The position numbers were made by a program, and so were the translations under genes. From Petrosia ficiformis (taxonomy: Eukaryota; Porifera; Demospongiae; Haplosclerida; Petrosiidae): a DNA stretch of 64,000 nucleotides. The stretch lies in the NCBI GenBank assembly GCA_947044365.1, contig OX345646.1:5191678-5255677 (forward strand). The letters run 5' to 3'. The notes under the pieces are model-generated. The model made no database searches, was not told where the DNA came from, and worked only from the letters and a program-made list of their open reading frames with translations. Of the stretch, positions 42,857 to 55,618 are shown in pieces (position 1 is the first letter of the stretch; the number at the start of each line of letters is the position of its first letter).

Positions 42857-45800
42857 TACGAATGGATGGATTGATTGTCAGACAGATAGATAGATGGATC
42901 GATACATAAATAGATAGATAAAATATCCTACTTTCCACTCTGAGCTATTTTATCTCCAACATCTTTCATCAAAACATCATCAAGCTCTCTGACAGTTACT
43001 ACCACATCAACTTTCGTATCATCCTCTTCTTCATCGTCTTCTGTTAGGAAAAAAAGTACCCAGTAACAGTAATTATCTTAGCTCTACTGTCAGTATAGTA
43101 TAGTAATTACTGTCTCACTACTGTAGTGTTCAATTGACAAGTACAGTATATGTTAATAAAATGTCACCATACAGTAACAGTAATTATCTTAGTTCTACTG
43201 TCAGTATAGTATAGTAATTATTAATTGTCTCACTACTGTGGTGTTCAATTTACAAGTATACCAATTACTGTCAAAACTACTGTTGAACTACTGTATGTGG
43301 AAATGAAACTACTGAGTAATTACTGTACTGTATGGTGATACATATAGTGTATTTATAGTTACCTGTTGTGACATATTCCTTTCTTTTCATTCTCATTTTA
43401 AGTTTTGCCTGCAAATGAGTACAATAAAATTTTCCAGATAATAAAGACACTATATATTTCAATACTTACCTCTTGTAATTTCTTTCTAGATTCTTCAGCG
43501 TGCAGTTTGCATCTTTCAAGATGATCTTCAGCATCTTGAACAGACTAGAGAAGTGATATAAAACTACTGGTACATAAACTGCCTGTAGTTAAATACTTTG
43601 ATTATTACATGTATATAGTGGTGTTGAGTCTATTAACAAACAGATCATTAAGAAAAAGGTGATTATTTTGAACAGTAACTTCAAGCATTTTATATTGGTA
43701 ACTTCTGGCTACACTCTGTGTTTGGCTCTCTTAGTGTTGTTTTAGTTAGTTAAAAACCATTACAACTTTAAGTATTAACACGGAAGCCATTCTAGTATAA
43801 GCATAGTATTATTTTAGATAATTAACTATAACTATAACTAAAACTGTGAGAAATCCATCACGCTATAACTGTAACTAAAAGTGCTCAATATTGTGATTAT
43901 TTTCAAACTAAAACAACACTAATTTCTCATTCTCTATGTCTTTCTGTCTCTCCCTGCTTCATATACAGTATTATTTTACTTACTATTAACACAAATTAAA
44001 TGGAGTACCAGTCAAGTACTAGTAGTCCATTTCAAGACACGACACTGCATTATCAATACAGCTAAATATCTAAAGCCTCACTATCTTCCAATTAATACAT
44101 ACATGCATATCTCACCTTTAATGTCAGTTCTGGCTTCATGTTTTTCAATACACACTTGTCATGTTCATAGATTCTTTTGTTTAATTCTTCATGGGCGTTA
44201 GTTAACTAAATATAAATGGATTGAGTTGAGTGAATACAATATCTGAGGTATTTACCATTTAATCTACTGTTTTTAGTGTTCCATTGTTTATTGTTGTTAT
44301 TTGTTATTGTTTATTAGTGTATTGTTGTTTATTGTTGTCATTTAGTATTGTTTATTAGTTTATTGTTGTTTGTTATTTGTTGTTTATTGTTGTCATTTAG
44401 TATTGTTTATTAATTTATTGTTGTTTGTTATTTATTGTTGCTTATTGTTATCATTTAGTATTGTTTATTAGTGTATTGTTGTTTGTTATTTGTTGTTATC
44501 ATTTAGTATTGTTTATTAGTGTATTGTTGTTTGCTATTTATTGTTATCATTTAGTATTGTTTATTAGTTTATTGTTGTTTGTTATTTGTTGTTTATTGTT
44601 GTTATTTAGTATTGTTTATTATTTTATTGTTGTTTATTGTTATCATTTAGTATTGTTTATTAATTTATTGTTGTTTGTTATTTATTGTTGTTTATTGTTG
44701 TCATTTAGTATTGTTTATTAATTTATTGTTGTTTGTTATTTGTTGTTGTTTATTATTGTTTGTTAATTTACTGTTCATATTTGTTGATGTCTATTGTTAA
44801 TTGTTGAATGACTCATCTACTGCCTCTTATCTTTCCCTCCCTCTCTCTCTCCCTCAATCCCCCCCCCCCCCTCTCTCTCTGTCTATCCCTCCCTTCCTCC
44901 CTCCCTCTCTTACTCCATCAATCCTTATCTAAGTTTGGTGTAACCCATTTACACATACATGTACATGTACCTCTTTTTGTTTTGCTGAATTTTCTTTCAC
45001 GGCAGCTTTGATCTCTGCTTGTAATCTAAAATAATAATAATTATTATTGATATATCTAATATTATGATCAGAGATGTTGTTTAACCATTAAAACATCCCC
45101 TCTCTTAGTTCACCATGGTAACAATACATATACAAATACAGACACATATACATGTATATAGACACAGTTGTAGGCATTGTAAGTAACTAAATATAAACAC
45201 ACTCTCGACATACCAGACAGATTAATGTATAATTATCAGATGATGTGTCTAATTAATGGAGGGTGTACTTTCTCTTATAACTTACTGATCTTCTTCGTTC
45301 TTCCAAAGAATTTGTTCTTTTTCTTTTCTTTTTCTTGTTTCATCTTCCAGATTCTTCAATAACTCTTCTGTCTCTTCAATATTCCATTCAATCAATATTT
45401 GCTCTATTTCTTTACCTGATGCAACCTGAATATTTACAAAGAACAGACACACCTACTACCTACATGTACATACATACATGTATGCAAATTGTATACATAA
45501 TTATGTACATAATTATGTAAGTACCTACATACATACATGTACATACATTCATACATACATACATGTACATACATACATACATACATACATACATACATAC
45601 ATACATGTACATACATTCATACATACATACATACATACATACATACATACATACATACATGTTCTGGTAGAGCACCATCATCAGCATATAATCTTGGATC
45701 CCCTCCATGTTCTAAAAGGGCCTTTGGTAATAGAAAGACAGAAATGAGTTATTGTATAGATATTTGCTGATCAAGATGTTTAATAAACCACATCAAATTT

Positions 45801-48035
45801 ATATTAATGTTTCAGCAACAATATTATTAATTATTAATTCATTAATTCATTAATTGACTATACTAGTAATATTCTTGTATATTGTACCTTTACAGCATCG
45901 GTATGACCACCAAATGCTGCTCTGTATAATGGTGTTCTACCATACTGTCCTTTGGTATTGAGTTGAGCCCCTTTCGTGACTAGCAGATTAATTGTATCTG
46001 CATGGCCTGGACGAATACATGAATCAATGGATGGACGGATTAATGAATGAATGGATAGACAGATGGATAGATAAATGGATGGATGGATGGGATGGATGGA
46101 TGGATTGATAGATAGATGGATGGATAGACAGATGGATGGATAGACAGATGGATGGATGGATGAATGAATGGATGGATGGATAGACAGATGGATTGATGGA
46201 TGGATAGATGGATAAATAGCTGGATGGATGGATGGATGGATGGATGTATGAACAGACAGACGGAAGGACAGATTGATGGATGGAGAGAGGATGTATTGTT
46301 ATGTTTGTATAAATAGAAGTATTCGTACCTCCAGCAGCTGCTTCAGATAAAGGAGTGTTATTATTAGCATCACTACACTCAACCAGTTTGTATTGAAATC
46401 TTGCTACCATACCTTCACCTGATGAAGAATGAAGTTTAGTTACCTAAACCATTGAGATAACACAAGATATGATACTAGTACTTATGAGCATTGCATTACA
46501 CATGTAAGTATGTACATTGTATATAATATATACATACATTGTACATGTATATACATACATACAATACATACATACATACATATATACATACATGTACATA
46601 CATACATACACACATACATACATACATACATACATACATACATACTCACTTCACCCAGTATTGATTCTATTTCCCTATTATCTCCATCAAATGCTGCCTC
46701 AAGAAATCTCTTGACACGTTTTGCTTCTTCTCTTCTCTTTCTTCTCTCATTTTCTTCTCTCTCCCTCTCTTTGGCTGCTTTATCTTGTTCCATTCTTACC
46801 ATGTGTAGGAAAGCCTATAATATATGTACATGTATGTATGTATGTATGTATGTACATATGTATGTATGCATGTATGTACATATGTACGTATGTATGTATG
46901 TATGTATAAATGTATAAGTAGGTTTGTTTTCCACTTACCTCTTTCTCAAGTCTATCCATCATCTGTTCGTACTGTTCTTTCTTTTGTCTTAAAGTCAAAA
47001 GTAACTTACGACATCTGTGAAATAAAAAAAAACTAGCTATACTTCTACATTCTGATATTCTTATCCATCCATCCATCCAGCCATTCATCCATCCATCCAT
47101 CCATTCATCCATCCATCCATCCATCCATCCATCCATCCATCCATCCATCCATTCATTCATCCATCCATCCATCCATCCATCCATCCATCCATCCAGCCAA
47201 AAGGATCTATCTTTATATAAATACCTATCAGTATAGAGAAAGCTACTGCTGGTTTGGGTGCTATGTTAATCTCTATGTACTCACATGCTTAATAAGAAAT
47301 GTTACTTACTTATAACCTCTAAAACATGATTGAATCTTTCTTGCCATATCATCTTCCTTTGTCCAAACAGGTTTTACGGGTTTGCTAACTGTTTTTGCTG
47401 TAGGACCAGATTTCACTCCTAAAAGTGATAAACACGAAAATATCCAGATATAATATAAATACATACATACATGTACATACATACATACATACATACACAA
47501 CACACCCATACATATATACATACATACATACATACATACATACCTTGACTCTTCTGAGGTTAAACACCTTTCTTAATAGGTGGTACAATACCTCCTTGTT
47601 GTCGATTGACACCACTGGATAAAGTTTTCTTGCCTACAGCAGCTGTTACACCTCCTCTACCCGGAGGTCCCTAACAAATGATGAAATGAGACTTCTGAAA
47701 GTGTGACACTGATATATAATTTATAATACATAATTATATATATATACATGTATATATACATGTATATATAGGTTCAATGACATTGAATAGTGTGCAAATT
47801 AAATGTTCTAGTCCATCCATCTATCTATACATGCATCTATTCATTCATCCACCCAAATATTCGATCATCTATCTATCTATGTATACATGAACGGGTTAGA
47901 TAGATGCAAAGACGGATAGATAGATTGCAAAATAAGTAAAATAGATGTTACCTTGCTCACAGCCCCACCCCTCCCAGCTGGAACTTTAGATCCTGCCCCT
48001 ACTGGTTGTCTTTTTGGAACAGGTTTTGGTGGCAT
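41594..48035 (-). CDS. IQANK1: IQ motif and ankyrin repeat protein with dynein AAA5-like C-terminus, 17 exons
   Basis: Exons 5' to 3': 47952-48035, 47568-47670, 47310-47418, 46939-47014, 46650-46814, 46329-46443, 45888-46006, 45659-45721, 45286-45425, 44971-45025, 44116-44205, 43470-43544, 43363-43408, 42932-43040, 42557-42691, 42317-42448, 41594-41771. All join in phase: 597 aa. A basic N-terminus ([15 protein letters not shown]) leads to one IQ motif, [11 protein letters not shown] (91-101), a calmodulin site split by an intron. A charged helix (125-160) precedes ankyrin repeats (about 200-278; [38 protein letters not shown]). A coiled coil (280-410), an acidic linker (EDDEEEDD) and a C-domain (447-597) with WPLIIDP and [13 protein letters not shown] resemble dynein heavy-chain AAA5. 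The start is uncertain: the frame is open upstream to a possible acceptor near 48,073. The exon 2 donor (gtgttt) is weak. Confidence 0.85.
41905..42268. repeat. 68-bp minisatellite, locus 1 (IQANK1 intron)
   Basis: About five copies of a 68-bp unit containing 'tacagtataatcatgtatta' and 'ttaaactatacactatagta'. The same unit recurs at 50,811-51,512 and, inverted, at 62,282-62,505. Confidence 0.9.
42690..42910. repeat. GGAT-type microsatellite (IQANK1 intron)
   Basis: Runs of 'gatggatggatggatggat' with GATA and GAAT variants fill most of the intron between exons 14 and 15. Confidence 0.85.
43063..43350. mobile_element. MITE family 1, partly duplicated copy (IQANK1 intron)
   Basis: Inverse orientation relative to the array copies. 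The 'gtcagtatagtatagtaatt' and 'tgttaataaaatgtcaccat' segments occur more than once, so it is an early step toward the 111-bp tandem array at 56,765. It fills nearly the whole intron between exons 13 and 14. Confidence 0.7.
44270..44800. repeat. TTATTGTTG-rich minisatellite (IQANK1 intron)
   Basis: Irregular repeats of 'tagtattgtttattagttta' and 'ttgttgtttgttatttgttg' over about 500 bp. No gene. Confidence 0.85.
45525..45658. repeat. ATAC microsatellite abutting IQANK1 exon 8
   Basis: On the gene strand this is (GTAT)n; its first GTATGT serves as the 5' splice site of exon 8 (exon ends ...CCAGAACAT). Confidence 0.85.
46030..46290. repeat. GGAT microsatellite (IQANK1 intron)
   Basis: Runs of 'gatggatggatggatggat' with AGACAGAT interruptions between exons 6 and 7. 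Confidence 0.85.
46540..46915. repeat. ATAC/GTAT microsatellites on both sides of IQANK1 exon 5
   Basis: 46,540-46,647 (ATAC) and 46,825-46,915 (GTAT) bracket exon 5 (46650-46814). In gene orientation the donor side reads GTGAGTATGTATGTATG, so repeat units touch the splice site. Confidence 0.8.
47062..47200. repeat. CCAT microsatellite (IQANK1 intron)
   Basis: Runs of 'ccatccatccatccatccat' with CATT interruptions between exons 3 and 4. Confidence 0.9.
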
Positions 48036-48759
48036 ATTGTCTTCAAATTCACTATACCTCCAACTTGTTAGATGCTAAAATGAACTTGGCTCTGACAATA
48101 CTGAATGCAGTGTTAATAACTCCACCCAATAAATAGCTCCACCCATAATTAGCTCCACCCAATAAATAGCTCCACGTGGCCACCCAATAAATACTTCCAC
48201 CCGTAATTAGCTATCATTGCTTTATCAGTACTATTGTGTGCCAATGTTAGCTCCACCCAATAATAGCTCTACCTAGCACTGAGACCTGGACCTCATTTTA
48301 ACTCCACAGTGTTGCCCCAGGATCCAAATGTTAGCTCAACCCTATATTAGCTGTACCTGGACGTAGTGCTAACTGCACGGAGTAGGCTAGCTTGCTGTGC
48401 CTGGACCCATTGTTAGCTCCACACTATATTAGCTTAGTCGTCAATGAATGTACCAGGAACCTGGCAACATCAGCTTCATCTAGGCTGTATGGCTTGGACC
48501 CAGTGTTAGCCTGCTCCCAGATCCACAATAAATTACGAATACTATATTATATAAAACAACTTTTCATAGACATATCATAATTCCAGGTTATTACAGTGCA
48601 GAAAGTAATAAATAATAATTACAACTATAACAAATGCAAGTGATATCAGCACAAACTATATATATATATATATAAATGTAAGAATATATTTTTGTTCATA
48701 CAAACGTATAACATTGAAAGTGTCAGTGTATCGTGCAATCCTGTGTGTTGCTCAGGGCT
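48036..48759. other. Intergenic: IQANK1 promoter side / ITIH-C gene 3' side
   Basis: It contains a degenerate tandem of 'ttagctccacccaataaat' from about 48,115 to 48,460 and an AT-rich stretch with a (TA)n run near 48,658. A possible non-initial IQANK1 exon edge (acceptor 'cattttag' before 'catctaacaag') lies at about 48,073. No other gene is seen. Confidence 0.6.
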
Positions 48760-51700
48760 TTATGTTTTAATAAGTTTGGGTGGTATGAAGTGTGTTGACA
48801 GCAATGAACTCATCACATAATCTAAATAATGTCCCTTTATCAATCCTTTGCCTTGATATCCGGTATTCATTGCTGTCCAACACAATTGTTTAGGTTCGAC
48901 TGATTCTCTCTCCATGAAACTCCAAACTGGTCGACGCATAACTGGAATGGGCTCCTGGCTGAATAACGGAAAAATTAAAAGTTTACGAATTTCATCGATC
49001 TCGTGCCCTGGACAAAAAAACTGTCCAATAATTCCATGATAACTACAATATGAGGTCTTTCTTTTTTTCGTTAAAGAAAGAGTATTATTTTTAGTTGTCT
49101 CTGCAGTAGTTGTGTTGCTCAAGTTACTGGTTTCCATGGAAACAGTTTGAGATTTGGTTACCATAGTTACAGGTATGGTGTAGTATAATATATCCAAATG
49201 ATCTTTCATGAAGTCAACGCTAAATCTTAAATCAATATCAGGAAGTTGTACCTGTACAGAAAAATAGTTGCTAGAGAGTCTTTGTGCTCTGCTGGCAATA
49301 GTTACGTTAAATCCTCGTCTGGTTAGAATTATATTAGCAATATTTCGTGCCTCAAGCTTGATCTTTTCATTGATATAAATCAATTTCTCAACTGATTCAA
49401 AACGAAGAGTAATACAGTGGTTTTTTGATAAGGAGTTTGTAACATTGACGCCAATTCTGGATATCCAAGTCACTTCTTCTCTTATTTTATCTTGTATATA
49501 TTGAGCGTTAATGGTAAGCCATTTGTTATGTATTAGATTGAATATAAAACCTGGCTCTCCTTGTATTGTAAAACATAGTAGCTGATTTGATGGCAACAGA
49601 ACTGAATAATGAGGATCGCCACCAAGAGTAGCTGTATAAGAATAGTAATTATTTACCGACAAAAAATTATTATATTATAATTATTATATTATAATATTTA
49701 TACATACACAATTATTCCAATTGCATTATTATTACCATAACTACATAACAACTATATTTTTAAAATACATAACAATTACATGTAATACACAACACGTGAT
49801 TAACAATACATTACAATACATGACAATATATACATGACAGTAGATGACAATTAGACTATCTATGACATGTACATGAGAATATATGACAATACACGACAAT
49901 ATTCACAGTACAATAATTATCACCATACATGATTACACTTGAGATGGAAAGAAATAAAGAAAGAAAGAAAGATACCCGAGGCAAATGAAAGAACGAAAAT
50001 GAGTTGCCTCAGGTGGGATTTGAACTAACGACACTCTGCACTCCGGACAGATGCTCTTACCAACTGATCTACCCCATACATGAAAATTCATGTGTCTAGC
50101 ATGCTAGCAAAAGGTGCAAACAAACACACACACAACAAACAAACAAGCAGCCACAATGGCTTCATTAAACTTAAAAAAAAAAGTATATATATATATATAT
50201 ATATAATTATAATAATAATCAGCCACAATGGCTTGGAAAAATAATTACCAGCTACCATGGCTTAGAAAATAAGCAGCCACAATGGCTTAGAAAATAAGCA
50301 GCCACAATGGCTTAGAAAAAGAACTGCCACAATGGCTTAGAAAAATATGGTAACATGTACATGATATCTATATATATCTCCATTAGGCAGTAATACCATC
50401 ATAAAAAGATATAAATTAAAACATGTATAATTATATTACATAAATTATAATTACATCAGTATAGATGAATCTTAAAACAATCCTAAAACATATATAAGTC
50501 ATGTTTAATAAAAATTATAATTATTATTATTTCAAGTTGTGTGATAAATACACTTTCTCTTAAACCACTTTTTCATCTCATAAACTCACTATGGCAAATA
50601 AAAGCACAGTCAATGGAGTATGTATTTGTGTATACATGTAGATTAAGTAACTAATATTATCACATACAAATACATACAATACATACACATAATTATATAT
50701 ATACATGTACATGTCACATAAGCACATATATACACACATGTAATTTAAATATAATTATACTACTTGAACACACATACACAAATCACATATCACATGTGTG
50801 TAATATACCAAGTTACAGTATAATCATGTATTAACCTTATGATATTAACTATACACTATAGTACATATAAGTTATTGAGTTACAGTATAATCATGTATTA
50901 ACCTTATGATATTAAACTATACACTATAGTACATATAAGTTATTGAGTTACAGTATAATCATGTATTAACCTTATGATATTAAACTATACACTATAGTAC
51001 AGCATAATCATGTATTAACCTTATGATATTAAACTATACACTATTGTACATATAAGTTATTAAGTTACAGTATAATCATGTATTAACCTTATGATATTAA
51101 ACTATACACTATAGTACATATAAGTTATTGAGTTACAGTATAATCATGTATAAACCTTATGATATTAAACTATACACTATAGTACATATAAGTTATTGAG
51201 TTACAGTATAATCATGTATTAACCTTATATTAAACTATACACTATAGTACAGCATAATCATGTATTAACCTTATGATATTAAACTATACACTATTGTACA
51301 TATAAGTTATTAAGTTACAGTATAATTATGTATTAACCTTATGACATTAAACTATACACTATAGTACAGTATAATCATGTATTAACTTAAAGTATACACT
51401 ATTGTACATATAAGTTATTAAGTTACAGTATAATCATGTATTAACCTTATGACATTAAACTATACACTATAGTACAGTATAATCATGTATTAACCTTATG
51501 ATGTTAAACTATTAGCGACATATATAGTGAATGTTAGTTCACTTACTTTCCAAGTTACAAGGTACACAGACATATTCTTCAACACTTCCAACAACTCTTA
51601 TAAGTACAGACTTGTTCGTTTTACAACAATCATTTGGTGGTGTGTTCTTAGGTAACTGACTATACTCATCACCATTACAGTATCGCGATGATTCATAGCA

Positions 51701-52354
51701 TTTAATGCCTTCACAAGATATACAAATATTTCTACCCTTTCTTATTGTTTTTGAAGAATATCTTGGATTCCCCATACAGCAATCAAAAAGGTCCATCAAT
51801 TGAGGCATTTCTGTACCTGACCCACTCCCACTACCACTACCAAATGCAGGGTCGGATTTCATGAACATGTCACAATATGAACTTTCATAGCATAGTACTG
51901 GTTCCTGAATTATTGAAACTGGTTCCGAATGTCTTTTTAGTCTCCTGGTTGCTATTGTGAATAATTTATAAATAATAGGAAGGAATAAAGCACTGTGAAA
52001 GCCCTAACCCCTACTGCTTCCATCCACCATCTATCAATATATCCATCCATACATCCATCCATACATATACATCCATCCATCAATCTATCCATCAATTTAT
52101 CCATGCATCGATCCATCCATACATTCATCCATCTATCCATTCATCCATCCATCTATCCATCCACCTATCCCTTCATACATCCTTCCATTAATCTATCCAT
52201 CCATGCATCAATCCATCCATCCATACATCCATCCACAATCCTATCACCAATATACATCCATCATGAACTGGCACAAACATGTCATACCAGATAATTGAGG
52301 CATAGATAGAAAATATACACCACACATGACAACAATGGAAAACCGTTTCTCCAT
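48760..52354 (-). CDS. Secreted protein with a stand-alone ITIH C-terminal domain, 3 exons
   Basis: Exons 5' to 3': 52288-52354, 51547-51951, 48760-49631, joined in phase 1 each time: 447 aa. The start ATG sits in a good context (gccATGg) and begins a signal peptide ([15 protein letters not shown]); an in-frame ATG 11 codons upstream is an alternative. Residues 24-157 hold a dibasic RRLKR, a Gly-Ser run and a Cys-rich segment ([29 protein letters not shown]). Residues 160-447 match the C-terminal domain of inter-alpha-trypsin inhibitor heavy chains: [48 protein letters not shown]...KGHYLDYV. In vertebrate heavy chains the Asp-Pro of DPH is cut and the Asp is esterified to chondroitin sulfate or hyaluronan; here that Asp is 163. 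The usual VIT and VWA domains are absent. The extracellular matrix role is inferred. Confidence 0.8.
49945..50075 (-). mobile_element. tRNA-derived SINE (ITIH-C intron)
   Basis: Read on the minus strand from 50075 it starts GGGGTAGATCAGTTGGTAAG (A box) and contains TAGTTCAAATCCC (B box). The 3' side does not close an acceptor stem and runs into 'gaggcaactcat' and a (CTTT)n tail, so it is a SINE and not a tRNA gene. A tail fragment of the same family lies at 61,060-61,147. Confidence 0.7.
50149..50345. repeat. 25-bp minisatellite (ITIH-C intron)
   Basis: About six imperfect copies of 'agccacaatggcttagaaaa', interrupted by a (TA)n run near 50,185. Confidence 0.8.
50811..51512. repeat. 68-bp minisatellite, locus 2 (ITIH-C intron)
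   Basis: About ten full and truncated copies of the same 68-bp unit as at 41,905. Truncated copies recur as a pair (…agtacagcataatcatg…), suggesting a higher-order duplication of several units. Confidence 0.9.
52025..52245. repeat. CCAT microsatellite (ITIH-C intron 1)
   Basis: Runs of 'ccatccatacatccatccat' fill the intron between the signal-peptide exon and the Cys-rich exon. Confidence 0.85.
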
Positions 52355-53998
52355 GGCAAACAACAAAGCAGCAACTACTACACTCATCCCTTGCAACCGG
52401 CCAGTAGAAGGATTGAAAAAATAATGAGTTGTAAAATGTAACCAGGGCTACTTCTAATGATCAGTACATGTATCATGAACAATAGGAGATGTATTTGGAA
52501 TTTAATTATGTAGCAAATAACTATTTTTCAGGGCTAAAATATACATTAGACTCCAAAGCACACACACACACTAATATAATGACAAATAACACATATATAC
52601 AAACAAGCAATATATGTATATACCTATGTACACAATCACTAGAGTTGATTTTGTATGACAATAATGACCGCTTTTAGTTATAGTTATAGTTTATCACAAT
52701 TTAGTTTTAGTTATAGTTTAAGTAACTCTAATAATATTAGGCTTGATTACTAAAAGGATTTTTAACCACGTCCATTATCCGCCAGTTTTCATTTTAGTTA
52801 GTTATAGTTATTGCAATAGACTTGTATAGTTTAGTTAACTAAAAGTCACAATACCTTACTAAAAGGGGTTTTAGTTATAGTTAGCTAAAACAACACTAAC
52901 ACACACACACACGCACACACAAACAACATATACACACAAACAAACACACAATATAAACATAATCACGTATATATATGTACACAGACACACAAACAAAAGT
53001 ACACAAGTATTAACACAATGAAAGAAAAAACAGGGGCACAGAGGGGCTCGAGCTACACCCTCTCAAATCTGCATTGGGCTGAGCATTACTGATTTTAGCT
53101 ATCAGATTGCACCATGCACTAACATACCACACAACATGTATACATGCAGTTAATACATATACATTATGCAATGCAGCACCTTTACATGTACAATGCTTCA
53201 ATGTGACATGAGGGTGGGACAATAAGCTCAAGCTTACGTAATGCGTTAAAAGCAAGTACATTATGTAATGGGGTAGCCTCATGTAGTTAGACCCAAGAAG
53301 ATAATACCGAGGGACCTCATTGGGCCCAACCCTTGTGCCCACATTAAAAGTAGTGATTGATGAGTCAATACCAAGCTACTCAATACTCTGATACCACGTC
53401 TGAAATTTCTGGTATCAAGCGATGTTCAAGTATCAATACTAGTCACTACACCTCTATTTTAATCTGACACCCCATCAGAAAATGATTTAAAGCACTTCCA
53501 TGTTTTGTATATTTTACATTCATGTAAGCTCATACGTGTACTATGTGCATGTGTATTATCATAGCACTTGATACCATCAATACCGATTCCCCAAGTACCC
53601 ATCCCAGTATCGTATAAAAATGAAATTACTGGTACCGCCCACCACTAATTAAAAGCACTCTTATAAATGCATATTAACTTCATGCACATGCCTTATGTGA
53701 TTTAAAGTGCTGTCAGGTGATGCCTTTCCTGCAATCCAATTGGTCAGAATTTCACAAGATGCATTTAGTAATTACTTTAAAAAAAAAGACAATTTAAAAG
53801 AAATGTGGTTGCAATGAGATACACAATATACATGTACATATAAATATGATACGTACATATACATATACATACCAGTATATATATGTATATACATAGTTAA
53901 TACATACATAATGTATAAAATTAAACAAAACTACATGTATTTACTTAGTTAAATTAAAAAACAAGTTCGTGAAATGCGATGTCTATATTAATAAGTGG
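52355..53998. other. Intergenic: ITIH-C promoter side / TMEM272-like 3' side
   Basis: No gene is supported. It holds one copy of the 'ccttactaaaaggggtttta' TIR-type dispersed repeat (52,640-52,900), CA-rich DNA (52,895-53,000), an unclassified segment at 53,025-53,345 ('cccaatgaggtccctcggt' on the minus strand), and a possible hAT-type remnant at about 53,390-53,650 with 'tagtggtgggcggtacc' on the minus strand. Confidence 0.55.
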
Positions 53999-54430
53999 TT
54001 AAATAATATTATTATCATCAAAACATAACACAATGTCCACAAAACATTCAATTACACAATACAACAGCATAACATATTGACATCCAAGGAATACCAGCAG
54101 TACTACGAATAATACGAAAAAGTCAGCGTTTAGTATCGACCTAAATGTTAGGAATGATATGTATCCAAGTACAGCTAGCCATGTGATAGCACCACAGTGA
54201 AATACTCTCAGACACCATGAGGCCGATTGTGGTTGTCTTTTTGCTTTTAAATAGACTCTAACGAGGAGTGCCATCGTCTGCCAACAGACAAAGAATGAAC
54301 AACAACTTCCCATTACTATAAGATAGATTGTGATGTTCCTGTTTTCTGAGGAGCTTAGCATGATTCCAAGACCTGGTCAGAGAGACAGAGATAGAGATAG
54401 AGACAGAGACAGAGACAGAGACAGAGACAG

Positions 54431-54465
<35 letters not shown>

Positions 54466-55573
54466 GAGAGAGAGAAATAGATAGAGACAGACAGACACAC
54501 CAACAGACAGACAGACACACCAACAGACAGACAGACAGACAGACAGACAGAGGGAAGAGGGAGCATGCATAACTCAAAACAGAAAGAGAGATGATATGAG
54601 TATTTGATTAGATTACTTACCAAGTCCCAACATTCCTAACGGAACGAGTACTCCAATGAGAAATAAGAACACATATAGACCTGTATGTATGTAGATGTAC
54701 ATGTATGTATGTATGTATGTATGTACGTATGTATGTATGTATGTATGTATGTATGTACGTGTATGTATGTAGATGTACATGTACATGTGTACGTGTGTAT
54801 GTATGTATGTATGTATGTATGTATGTAGATGTACATGTATGTATGTATGTATGTACATGTATGTATGTATGTATGTATGTACGTATATATGTATGTATGT
54901 ATCTACTGTATGTATGTATATATGTATGTATGTATGTACATGTATGTATGTATGTATATACAGTGTATGTGTATGACTGTACATGTAGATGTGTATAATT
55001 ACCAGTCATAGTTGGATACTTCTGTCCATATGTATAACACCAGCATCCTAATTCTTCTTGAGATAGTGTAGTTGGAATTTCTGAGGTAACTATATTAACA
55101 TTTGGATTTAGTTGAGGGTTAAGAGGTGTGAAGTCTGTAGCAGACATTGGACTGACAGGAGTTACATATTGAAGAATGGGAAACTGAGGAACTGGAACTC
55201 GAGGAATGGGAGCCTGTCTTACTCGGTCGGTATTAATGATGTCATCATAAGAAGGAGGAGCTTCGTCAGAGAGTCCTTGATATCCTAAATAATAACAAGT
55301 GTATTCAAAAACATTTAATGATACTATTAACATGAGGAATAGTGTTTTGATAGGCCTATATGTTGCACCGTTAGGCCAAAGAGCTTAATTCTTATTTGGC
55401 ACTGTACAGTTATCTCTTTGGGCCAGTGGCACAATTAATTATGATTATATTATCACTAACAGCATTAACTCTTTGTTAATTGGCTCAAGATGTATTCCCA
55501 ATGGCGCATACACTAACAATTGTTGAGCAAATTTGCCCCATGCTTCAAAAGTTATCAAAAACTCTGAGACCCA

Positions 55574-55618
<45 letters not shown>

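Noticed and set aside
49945..50075. A tRNA gene, because A and B boxes are present.
   Set aside because: The 5' GGGGTAG has no matching 3' acceptor strand and the sequence runs into a SINE-like tail.
53010..53342. A 110-residue reverse frame.
   Set aside because: No domain, no splice context and low-complexity content; the DNA looks like a dispersed repeat.
54339..54570. Arg/Asp-rich frame resembling an RD-repeat protein.
   Set aside because: Translation of an AGAC/AGAG microsatellite inside an intron.
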